From the NCBI GenBank assembly GCA_011959105.1, contig BLLU01000008.1, positions 1-48,965 of the forward strand: 48,965 nt of DNA. Direction: 5' to 3'. The notes under the pieces were generated by a model that was not told the origin of the DNA, did no database searches, and worked only from the letters and a program-made list of their open reading frames with translations. The DNA comes from Lachnospiraceae bacterium. Lineage in GTDB: Bacteria; Bacillota; Clostridia; Lachnospirales; Lachnospiraceae. Positions 42,571 to 48,965 of the stretch are shown one piece after another (positions within the stretch are counted from its first letter, which is position 1; the number at the start of each line of letters is the position of its first letter). The translations under genes were made by a program, and so were the position numbers.

Positions 42571-44514
42571 ATGAGCAATCATCTAAAAGATACTGCCAGC
42601 CCCTACCTTCTGCAGCATGCGGAAAACCCGGTGGACTGGTATCCCTGGTGCGAGGAGGCGTTTGAAAGGGCGCGGAGGGAGGACAAACCGGTTTTCCTGA
42701 GCATCGGCTACAGTACCTGCCACTGGTGCCATGTCATGGCCCATGAAAGTTTTGAAGACAGTACCGTCGCCGGGATACTCAACAGATATTTTATTGCCGT
42801 AAAAGTGGATCGAGAGGAACGTCCTGACATTGACAGTGTGTATATGTCGGTATGTCAGGCGTTCACCGGCAGCGGCGGCTGGCCTATGAGTATTTTTATG
42901 ACATGGGATAAAAAGCCTTTTCTGGCGGGTACCTATTTTCCGTCGGAAGCCCGGTACGGTATGCCGGCTTTTTCCGATCTGCTGCGGGGAGTGGCGGAAC
43001 ATTGGTACAGCGGGCGGAAGGAATTCCTGCGCACGGCGGATCAGATCATTGCCCATTTAAGACAGTCAAACGCCGGCGGCGACGGCAAAGATACGGATGA
43101 CCTGTGCGGAAGAGCGGTGGGGATGTTCCGCGAAAGTTTTGACGAGGCAAACGGCGGGTTCGGGTCCGCTCCCAAATTCCCCATGCCCCATAATCTGCTG
43201 TTTCTGGCGCTGCAGGCAAAGCAGAACCATGACCGGGAGGCGCTGGAAATGGTGGAAAAGACTCTCACGCAGATGCGCAGAGGCGGTATCTTTGATCAGA
43301 TCGGCTACGGGTTTTCCAGATATTCCACGGACCGGTATTTTCTTGCGCCTCATTTTGAAAAAATGCTGTATGACAATGCCCTGCTGCTTATGGCATATGC
43401 ATCGGTGTACGCCATAACCCGCAATCCTTTTTATCTGGATACTGCCGAAAAAACCGCCCTGTATGTGCTTCGCGAAATGACTTCTCCGGGCGGCGGTTTT
43501 TACAGTGCCCAGGATGCGGACAGCCAGGGTCTGGAGGGAAGATATTATACTTTTACAAGGGATGAAATCCTGGAGGTTCTGGGGACGGAAAGAGGCTCTC
43601 TGTTTGCGGAGACCTTTGACATCACCGCCCGGGGCAATTTTGAGGGCGTAAACATTCCCAATCTTTTAAGGAGCAAAGGATCCGGGGATGATTTCAGAGC
43701 CGAGATTGAGAAGTTGTACAAATACCGAAAAAACCGTTTCAGGCTGCATCTGGACGATAAAGTCCTGACTTCCTGGAATTCCATGATGATAGCGGCGCTG
43801 TCCGCTCTGTACAGACTTACCCGGAACAGGGAAATTCTGGGGGCGGCAGTCAGCGCACAGCAATTTATCGAAAAAAATCTGTGCCGGGAAGTACGCTTAT
43901 ATACAAGCTGGCGTGAGGGAAAAAGAGCGGAAAACGGCTTTTTGGACGACTACGCATTTTATGTGGCGGCTCTGACGGAACTGTATCATTCCACCCTGGA
44001 GAGTCAGTATCTGGAAAAGGCGGAAGCGTTTTGCCGGGAGGCGGTAAGCCGTTTTGCCGATGCGCAAGACGGAGGCTTTTTCCTTTCCGATCCAGGCAGC
44101 ACGGAACTTTTCATGAATCCGAAAGAAACCTATGACGGCGCCGTTCCCAGCGGCAATTCGGTTATGGCCTACAATCTGGTGAGACTGTATCAGCTCACGG
44201 GAAAAGAGGTGTATGAAGCGCTGGCGGAGAAGCAGATCCTTTATCTGTCCGCCCGGGCCCGGGAAGATCCGGCGGGTCACGGCATGTTTCTGCTGGCAAA
44301 GCAGCTTTTGGACAATCCGCCGGAGCATCTTGTGATCGCGCTGAAGAAGGAGGCGGATCTGGATGAAATAAAGGAGCGGCTTCCCCTGCTGGCCAATGTG
44401 GCGGTGGTACGGGAAAGCGAAGCGTATCCTTTGCTCAATGACAGTACCACCTTTTACGTATGCAGGGATCATACCTGTTATCCGCCCACAAATGCATGGC
44501 CCGCCCTTGAATGA
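42571..44514 (+). CDS. YyaL-type protein: thioredoxin domain plus (alpha/alpha)6 barrel
   Basis: Cytosolic protein of 647 residues of the DUF255/YyaL (human SPATA20) family. The thioredoxin-like N-terminus starts [22 protein letters not shown] and carries the redox motif CHWCHVM near residue 50, then [14 protein letters not shown] and GGWPMSIFM. The remainder is an N-acylglucosamine 2-epimerase-like (alpha/alpha)6 domain ([63 protein letters not shown]). The biochemical role is not established. The ribosome site (AGGTG) is poor. A perfect stem-loop spans its stop codon. Confidence 0.92.
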   Translation: MSNHLKDTASPYLLQHAENPVDWYPWCEEAFERARREDKPVFLSIGYSTCHWCHVMAHESFEDSTVAGILNRYFIAVKVDREERPDIDSVYMSVCQAFTGSGGWPMSIFMTWDKKPFLAGTYFPSEARYGMPAFSDLLRGVAEHWYSGRKEFLRTADQIIAHLRQSNAGGDGKDTDDLCGRAVGMFRESFDEANGGFGSAPKFPMPHNLLFLALQAKQNHDREALEMVEKTLTQMRRGGIFDQIGYGFSRYSTDRYFLAPHFEKMLYDNALLLMAYASVYAITRNPFYLDTAEKTALYVLREMTSPGGGFYSAQDADSQGLEGRYYTFTRDEILEVLGTERGSLFAETFDITARGNFEGVNIPNLLRSKGSGDDFRAEIEKLYKYRKNRFRLHLDDKVLTSWNSMMIAALSALYRLTRNREILGAAVSAQQFIEKNLCREVRLYTSWREGKRAENGFLDDYAFYVAALTELYHSTLESQYLEKAEAFCREAVSRFADAQDGGFFLSDPGSTELFMNPKETYDGAVPSGNSVMAYNLVRLYQLTGKEVYEALAEKQILYLSARAREDPAGHGMFLLAKQLLDNPPEHLVIALKKEADLDEIKERLPLLANVAVVRESEAYPLLNDSTTFYVCRDHTCYPPTNAWPALE

Positions 44515-44527
44515 TGCGGGGCGGGCC
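44498..44527 (+). other. Stem-loop across the YyaL stop codon
   Basis: GGCCCGCCC (44498-44506) and GGGCGGGCC (44519-44527) are perfectly complementary over 9 bases. There is no T-run, so it is not a classical terminator. Confidence 0.5.
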
Positions 44528-44563
44528 GGCAGGAGGATTTCGGACCGGAGAGACCATGAGGCT

Positions 44564-44791
44564 TCAGGCCCTATTGCTTTTCAGCTTCTGTCTGGCTGCA
44601 AAGCAAAAGCCGCGTCCTAACTCCAATAAGAATTCCTGCAATTTGTCAATCAACGCCTGTTCCAAATCCGACTCCCGCAGTGCCCGATCATTCTTCAAAT
44701 CAAGAAATTCCAACACAATAGGAGGCCAGCCTGTTCGTTTTCCAACGACAGCAGAAGTCAATCCTTGGTCAAACGGCTGGATAACTCCTGC
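44564..44791 (-). pseudogene. Remnant of a DUF1016 (YhcG-like, PDDEXK) nuclease gene
   Basis: The minus strand encodes VLEFLDLKNDRALRESDLEQ, then ALIDKLQEFLLELGRGFCFA and ARQKL. This closely matches the start of the C-terminal PDDEXK nuclease domain of DUF1016/YhcG proteins. Nothing remains of the N-terminal region or of the catalytic DxV/ExK part, and the frame stops shortly after. It lies directly after, and in the same frame as, the end of the XRE gene at 44792, separated only by that gene's TAA. It appears to be a deletion scar from a larger accessory island. Confidence 0.6.
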
Positions 44792-45301
44792 TTATTTTTG
44801 CTTCCGTGTTAAGAAAATTCCAATGATTGCACCAATAAGGATAATCGGCGCCACTCTGACAAACAGCCATTCAAATGAGTGAATTGCCACTCCAAGGACA
44901 GCGGTTTCCGGGTCCCTATAATCCCACCTCAAGTAAGGACTTTCTGATTCCAATAAGATTGCAAAAATAATAACTATGATTGTACATAACGAAATAAGCG
45001 ACCAATGAATAATTTTTCTTCTTGTGGTTTTCCTTTGTGCCAGCTGCAAATTTATCACCTCCAATTTTTCGGAAATAGCTTTTAAAGTATCAGCCTCCGT
45101 TTCAATAACAGTTTCTCCCAACAGCGTGCTTACAGGTGTTTCAAGCACTTCCGATAAGGAGATTAACATATCAGAATCAGGAACTGACAGTCCTTGCTCC
45201 CATTTAGAAACTGTCTGTCGCACGATATTCAGTTTGACAGCAAGTTCCTGTTGTGAAAGTCCCTTTGATTTTCTGATTACTTTAATATTTTCGTTGAGCA
45301 T
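44792..45301 (-). CDS. XRE-family regulator with membrane tail
   Basis: Predicted membrane-anchored regulator of 169 residues. The N-terminal helix-turn-helix (about 5-60) reads NIKVIRKSKGLSQQELAVKL and VRQTVSKWEQGLSVPDSDML. A coiled stretch (75-95) and two membrane segments follow (IIHWSLISLCTIIVIIFAILL and FVRVAPIILIGAIIGIFL). This is the common Firmicutes type that is often found beside small membrane proteins. The ATG at 45301 is set by AAGGAGG. GC is lower than in the neighbours. The original partner genes may have been lost, since only a DUF1016 scrap is left downstream. Confidence 0.85.
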   Translation of the reverse strand: MLNENIKVIRKSKGLSQQELAVKLNIVRQTVSKWEQGLSVPDSDMLISLSEVLETPVSTLLGETVIETEADTLKAISEKLEVINLQLAQRKTTRRKIIHWSLISLCTIIVIIFAILLESESPYLRWDYRDPETAVLGVAIHSFEWLFVRVAPIILIGAIIGIFLTRKQK

Positions 45302-45332
45302 TAGGGATAGCCTCCTTTCGATTGTTACTGCT

Positions 45333-45367
45333 ATTGTAGGCCAAACTGCCCGTTGCCACAAGCAACG
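45333..45367 (-). promoter_or_regulatory. Promoter and possible operator of the XRE membrane gene
   Basis: On the minus strand TTGTGG (45356-45361), 17 bases, TACAAT (45333-45338). The inverted repeat CGTTGC/GCAACG (45351-45367) overlaps the -35, as expected for an autoregulated XRE gene. Confidence 0.5.
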
Positions 45368-45751
45368 CATTTTAACATATTCAGAAAAATTGGCGACTAC
45401 CTGCCAATAAAAATCACTTTTTCTGTCTATTTGTAAAACTCTTTGCCCAAATAACTATAACGATTGCAGTTGCAACAAAAACTAATTATGCATTATCTTA
45501 ATGCTGCGGCTGATAGCTCTGTCATTTCTGCTTTTTATATTGCTGAATACATTTTAAAATTATTTACTATGATAGATAACTTATAAAACGTACATTAGGT
45601 GGTGCTGGCGGTGGCGGTCTATCTCTTGTTTTCGGTTACTTGCTTCTTTACCGTACAAGAGCATTACTTTATGTTTTAAAGATGGTTTAGAGGCTGGCTT
45701 GTTATAGTTGGTTGAGAAAACAAACTGACCAAGCGCAGAGGGGAATCATCT
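45368..45751. other. AT-rich gap without a recognised gene
   Basis: No gene is supported. Around 45600-45690 two overlapping short frames encode hydrophobic peptides (for example one with GGAGGGGLSLVFGYLLLYR). They may be debris of a lost membrane-protein gene, but I do not recognise it. Confidence 0.35.
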
Positions 45752-46462
45752 ATGGAAGTTACTGATTTTTATGCCAATGAGGGGAAAAAGGTAGTGGTCT
45801 CAATCGGCGGCAGAAGCTATGCCCGCCATGCCATCACAACGCATTTTGTGCAGATCGGGGAAAGCTATATCAATTTGATCGAGAAATATGTGAAACCCAT
45901 TTACCAACCGGGGGATATTCTTTTCTCCAGTGAGAAAATCATTGCCCTGTGTCAGGGGAGGATCGTCACGGAGGAAGAGGTCAGACCCGGCATCTGGGCC
46001 AGAGTCCTGTCCCGTTTCGTCCGCCGGACGCCGGCGGGCCCCGGGATGGGTCTGCCCACGAAAATGCAGTTTGCCATCAATTATTGCGGCCTGGGAAAAG
46101 TTCTTCTGGCGGCGGTATGCGCAGGTTTTGACGGGTTTAGAGGAGTCCGCGGCACTTTTTACAGAATGCTGGGCAGTGAAGTCCGGGGGCTGGACGGATT
46201 CTACGGAAAGGACATCCCGGCGTATGAACACATAGGGATCCGCATTCCCAGTGAGCCTGTCAGAGTCTGTGACGAAGTCAGCCAAAAAACGGGGGTGGCG
46301 ATGGTGATTGTGGATGCCAACGATCTGGGAATCGAAATCTTGGGAAAAAGCGGGCTGCTTTGTGACTGGACAGGTTCGGAACTTCTGAACCTGGTGGCGG
46401 ATAATCCGGCAGGCCAGAGCCGACAGTTCACTCCCTTTATTCTGGTCAGGGAAATCACCTGA
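45752..46462 (+). CDS. CofE-like protein (F420-0:glutamate ligase family)
   Basis: Protein of 236 residues resembling the F420_ligase (PF01996) fold: ITTHFVQIGESYINLIEKYVKP near the start, DILFSSEKIIALCQGRI, an IRIPSEPVRVCDEVS segment and VAMVIVDANDLGIEILGKSG. Classical members add glutamate to coenzyme F420, but Firmicutes of this kind are not known to make F420, and no other F420 gene is present. It more likely acts on another substrate as an ATP- or GTP-dependent amide ligase. AGAGGGG stands seven bases ahead of the ATG. Its end abuts a truncated permease gene. Confidence 0.7.
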   Translation: MEVTDFYANEGKKVVVSIGGRSYARHAITTHFVQIGESYINLIEKYVKPIYQPGDILFSSEKIIALCQGRIVTEEEVRPGIWARVLSRFVRRTPAGPGMGLPTKMQFAINYCGLGKVLLAAVCAGFDGFRGVRGTFYRMLGSEVRGLDGFYGKDIPAYEHIGIRIPSEPVRVCDEVSQKTGVAMVIVDANDLGIEILGKSGLLCDWTGSELLNLVADNPAGQSRQFTPFILVREIT

Positions 46463-46465
46463 AAT

Positions 46466-47363
46466 CTGTGGCCATACAGAAATCTATGCCGCCGGTTTTC
46501 GGGATTATGATTATTACCGGGTGGATTCTCTGACGGAGGACGACGCGCCGGATTTTTACCAAAATCGTGTCAGGCTGTTGGAAGAGTGGCTTACAGAGGA
46601 AGCGGCAGACCAGTTTACGGAGGCAGAAAAGGCGTTTCTGGTAGAGCAGTACGAAAGTCTGGAAACGCCCCTGTATGTGGAATATGCAGTGGGCTGGGCG
46701 CAGTTGTTCGAGTATGCTCCCACCGTGGTGATGATCACCATGTTGGTGCTGGGTTATCTGGTGGCCGGCATTTTCTCCAATGAATTTATCTGGAAATCGG
46801 ACGCCGTCTTTTATTCTTCGCTGCATGGGAGGGATAAGGCGGTGCGGGCCAAGCTGAAGGCCGGTTTCTGTCTTGTAACCGGAATTTATTTTGGGGCGTT
46901 CCTGCTTTACAGTGTAATCGTTTTGGGCTATTTGGGCGCCGGGGGTTTTGATATGGCTGTCCAGGCCTGCGACAGCTGGAAGTGCTTTTACAGCATTACG
47001 GTATGGCAGAAATACCTTTTGATCGCTGTAGGTGGGTACATAGGCTGCCTGTTTATTTCTTTTCTGAGTATGCTGGTGTCCGCCGGGACCCGATCGGCGG
47101 TGGCGGCGGTAATACTGCCCTTTGCTTTGATTTTTCTCCCGTCCTTTTTGGCCAATATCCCAAGCCAGGCCGTACAGAAGATCATAGGGCTGCTGCCGGA
47201 TCAACTATTGCAGACAGGTAAGTCGCTGAATCTTTTTAACCTGTATTCCGTCTTTGGAAGAATACTTGGGGCTGTTCCCATCCTGCTGGTACTGTATTCC
47301 CTGCTGACAATCATTCTGTGCTCGGTGATCTATCGGAAATACCGCCGCATACAGTTGGGATGA
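46466..47363 (+). pseudogene. 5'-truncated ABC-2-type membrane protein gene
   Basis: The frame encodes a large extracytosolic segment (EIYAAGFRDYDYYRVDSLTE onward) and five to six membrane segments (PTVVMITMLVLGYLVAGIFS, YFGAFLLYSVIVLGYL, YLLIAVGGYIGCLFISFL, ILPFALIFLPSFL, LLVLYSLLTIILCSVIY), like ABC-2 permeases of peptide or bacitracin-type exporters. The usual cytosolic start and first membrane helix are missing. Similarity-looking protein sequence runs upstream of the only plausible start (GTG at 46521, no ribosome site), right up to the CofE-like stop. I therefore read it as a gene that lost its 5' end. A translated short form from 46521 (280 residues) cannot be ruled out. Confidence 0.5.
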
Positions 47364-47398
47364 ATAATGGAAAATTTATAAAAATTTGAAATTAGGTA

Positions 47399-47443
47399 TT
47401 GACATAAATCTCGTATGTGATAACATATCCCATATACGAGATT
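47399..47443 (+). promoter_or_regulatory. Promoter with large palindromic operator
   Basis: TTGACA (47399-47404), 16 bases and TAACAT (47421-47426). The arms AATCTCGTAT (47407-47416) and ATACGAGATT (47434-47443) are perfect, and TGACA at each outer end extends the inverted repeat to about 16 bases with one inserted base. The palindrome encloses the -10 box, so a bound repressor would block initiation. The XRE protein at 47619 is the likely reader. Confidence 0.65.
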
Positions 47444-47484
47444 TTGTCATGTATCTCAACTCAATTACAGCACATTCCCTCCGG

Positions 47485-47612
47485 AAATATGCGGAACAGA
47501 AAACAGCATATTTCCGAAGGGCGCACTGAGTGATTGTGGACGCGCCAGCGGCCCAAAATCGCTCACAGGAATGTGTGCTGGAGGAAATATGCGGAACTAT
47601 AATGAAGGAGGA
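47485..47612 (+). repeat. Interspersed ~125-bp element, copy B, ending in a ribosome site
   Basis: Homologous to 6354-6480: ATGCGGAAC, CAGCATAT, GGACGC, GCGGCC and the final ATGCGGAACT occur at nearly the same offsets (0, 15, 49-50, 59-60, 100-102), and GGAGG is at 119 in both. GGAAATATGC occurs twice (47483-47492 and 47583-47592). Its single complement GCATATTTCC (47506-47515) can pair with either; pairing with the first gives a stem extended to 16 positions with CCCT/AGGG. Confidence 0.7.
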
Positions 47613-47618
47613 GAAGTG

Positions 47619-47909
47619 ATGAGAGAGGCAATGGATTACATTATGGATCTGGAGGGCAACAAGATTCTGATTGAGGGAGAGCAGAAGCGCATGAAACAGG
47701 ATCTGGCGGATCAGTACGTGCGCATGCGCAAGGACATGAAGCTGACCCAGGAGCAGGTATCCCGTCGCTCCGGTATTCCCCGCTCCAATATTGCGCGGTT
47801 TGAGAGCGGCAGATACAATCCCTCTCTGGAACTGATGGTAAAGATGGCGGCAGCCATGGGCCTGAAAGTACAGATTCAGCTTGTACCCGACAAGGACGCA
47901 AAAAAATAA
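47619..47909 (+). CDS. Small XRE-family DNA-binding protein
   Basis: Helix-turn-helix protein of 96 residues. An N-terminal helical part (MREAMDYIMDLEGNKILIEG) is followed by the XRE domain (QYVRMRKDMKLTQEQVSRRS, IPRSNIARFESGRYNPSLEL) and a short beta tail (GLKVQIQLV). This is the layout of HigA-type antitoxins, but no toxin gene stands on either side. The ATG at 47619 has AAGGAGGAG upstream, supplied by the repeat element. The palindromic promoter 200 bases upstream suggests autoregulation. Confidence 0.85.
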   Translation: MREAMDYIMDLEGNKILIEGEQKRMKQDLADQYVRMRKDMKLTQEQVSRRSGIPRSNIARFESGRYNPSLELMVKMAAAMGLKVQIQLVPDKDAKK

Positions 47910-48010
47910 GGGCTGTCGGGAATGCATTCTAAATACGTATTAACACGATAACACGGGCATGGCCCGCGTTATACAGAGGTGAGGATAGTCAGTATCCGGG
48001 AGGCAGTGAA

Positions 48011-48703
48011 ATGCTAAAAGAGATGAAGTGGAATATGCTGCTGTCGGCGGCGTTGTATATGGTATTGGGGCTGATTCTGCTGATTTTACCGGCCACTACG
48101 GCCCGCACGATCTGTTACATGATCGCCGGAATTGCCATTGTGACAGGCCTGGTGAATCTGGTGGTCTATTTTACCCGGAACATTACCCGCAATTATTACC
48201 GCAATGACTTTGTAATGGGCCTGATGCTGATGGTCCTGGGCTTTTTCGTGATCTACCGGGTGGATCTGGTGATTTCACTGGTACCTTTTATAATCGGTCT
48301 ATGTATCATTGTCAGCGGCCTGTTCAAGCTGCAGGGGGCCCTGGACGTGCAGCGCATGGGGGGCAATGCCGTAGTGATCCTGGGAGTGGCGGTGATCAAT
48401 GTGGTGGTGGGCATTCTAATGGTGATCAATCCCTTTGACTCGGCTCTGCTGCTGTATCGTCTGCTGGGTGCGGGGCTGCTGTTCAGCGGGCTGACCGACC
48501 TGGTTTCCACCCTGTACCTGTCCGGCAAGATGCACAGCTATATCAGGAAAATGGAGGATGCGGACGGCGCCATTAAAGTGACGGAGCTTCAGGCGGAAGG
48601 GAACTGCGTAGAAGAGGCAGGAGGAACTCCTGGGAGGTCGGGACAGCCTGGGGAACAGGAGCAGGGACCAGAGCCGGACAGTCAGCCTTCCCGAGCCGAA
48701 TAG
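48011..48703 (+). CDS. DUF308 (HdeD-like) membrane protein
   Basis: Membrane protein of 230 residues with six membrane segments in three repeated hairpins (LLSAALYMVLGLILLILPATTA, IAGIAIVTGLVNLVVYF, VMGLMLMVLGFFVIY, LVPFIIGLCIIVSGLFKL, AVINVVVGILMVINPF, LLGAGLLFSGLTDLV), the DUF308/HdeD pattern. A Gly/Glu/Pro-rich cytosolic tail of about 50 residues follows. HdeD in enteric bacteria relates to acid resistance; no role is shown for this branch. GGGAGG precedes the ATG, and a strong terminator follows the stop. Confidence 0.88.
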   Translation: MLKEMKWNMLLSAALYMVLGLILLILPATTARTICYMIAGIAIVTGLVNLVVYFTRNITRNYYRNDFVMGLMLMVLGFFVIYRVDLVISLVPFIIGLCIIVSGLFKLQGALDVQRMGGNAVVILGVAVINVVVGILMVINPFDSALLLYRLLGAGLLFSGLTDLVSTLYLSGKMHSYIRKMEDADGAIKVTELQAEGNCVEEAGGTPGRSGQPGEQEQGPEPDSQPSRAE

Positions 48704-48769
48704 TTCCGTGCCATGGGCCCGGATTCCGGCAGAATGTGTTTCCTTCTCTGTTTTGAGGAAGGGACAAAA

Positions 48770-48800
48770 GGGGCGGTCCCTGCCGGACCGCCCCGCTTTC
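48770..48800 (+). terminator. Terminator after the DUF308 gene
   Basis: GGGGCGGTCC (48770-48779), a 5-base loop and GGACCGCCCC (48785-48794) form a perfect 10-bp stem, followed by GCTTTCTATAT. The T-run is interrupted but the stem is very strong. Confidence 0.65.
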
Positions 48801-48810
48801 TATATGATAA

Positions 48811-48827
48811 ACAGTGCGCCGCACTGT
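48811..48827. other. 17-base palindrome near the window end
   Basis: ACAGTGCG-C-CGCACTGT is a perfect palindrome with one central base. It could be an operator or a small hairpin. No gene is seen in the remaining 138 bases; ATGTATC/GATACAT arms at 48880-48912 form another weak inverted repeat. Confidence 0.4.
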
Positions 48828-48965
48828 AATGTTTAGGCGAAGCTGGTCAACACCGAAAGCAGCACTGGCAGCTTCTTTTATGTATCAGTTTTCGTCTTGC
48901 TGATAGATACATCTTATCAGGGAAATGTGTCCAAAGTGTAGATGAATCCGAAAGAATAAATGAAG

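Noticed and set aside
47449..47529. 26-codon frame after the palindromic promoter, considered as a small toxin
   Set aside because: No ribosome site, not hydrophobic, and it runs through the hairpin of the repeat element.

Overview
The window looks like a chromosomal segment of a GC-rich gut Clostridium relative, most likely a member of the Lachnospiraceae. The reasons are strong AGGAGG ribosome sites, catabolic operons built on solute-binding lipoproteins and paired permeases without a local ATPase, and protein styles typical of that family (YhcH, DUF5696, Yip1-domain and XRE proteins). The genus cannot be named from the sequence alone.

Region 1 (0.36-11.3 kb) is a sialic acid / amino sugar catabolic locus. 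nagB, nagA, a ROK kinase and an RpiR-type regulator run on the minus strand. A binding protein, two permeases, a YhcH-type protein, nanA, nanE and an SGNH esterase run on the plus strand. Two well-formed divergent promoters flank AT-rich palindromes around 4.75-4.84 kb. Together the genes would import N-acetylneuraminate, split it to ManNAc and pyruvate, phosphorylate and epimerise it to GlcNAc-6-P, then deacetylate and deaminate it to fructose-6-P.

Region 2 (11.3-17.1 kb) is a mixed segment: an XRE-TPR regulator, a GNAT-nucleotidyltransferase fusion of lower GC, a second GNAT, an ion-transporter-superfamily permease and a NapH-like 4Fe-4S membrane protein.

Region 3 (17.1-41.4 kb) is a large plus-strand locus for beta-1,2-glucan. 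It encodes a GH94 1,2-beta-oligoglucan phosphorylase, an exported and a cytosolic glycoamylase-domain (PF10091/GH144-like) protein, a GH35-like enzyme, a GH3 beta-glucosidase and a LacI regulator, and it has LacI-type operators at the front promoter. In its middle lies the least-described part (21.9-34.3 kb): two solute-binding proteins, one carrying duplicated N-terminal beta-sandwich modules, two separate pairs of ABC permeases, an NHL-propeller/Yip1 membrane protein and a secreted DUF5696 protein, with overlapping or closely spaced genes.

Region 4 (41.4-49.0 kb) holds an XRE regulator, a YyaL-type thioredoxin-domain protein, a decayed DUF1016 nuclease fragment beside an XRE membrane regulator, an orphan CofE-like protein, a 5'-truncated ABC-2-type membrane protein, a small XRE protein with a palindromic operator and a DUF308 membrane protein.

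Two non-coding signals stand out. A roughly 125-bp element occurs at 6.35 kb and again at 47.49 kb. Its direct repeats and compensating base changes suggest a competing-strand RNA fold just ahead of a ribosome site. A 50-bp direct repeat surrounding a long hairpin precedes the GH35-like gene with a similar layout. No tRNA, rRNA, CRISPR array or complete insertion sequence was seen.
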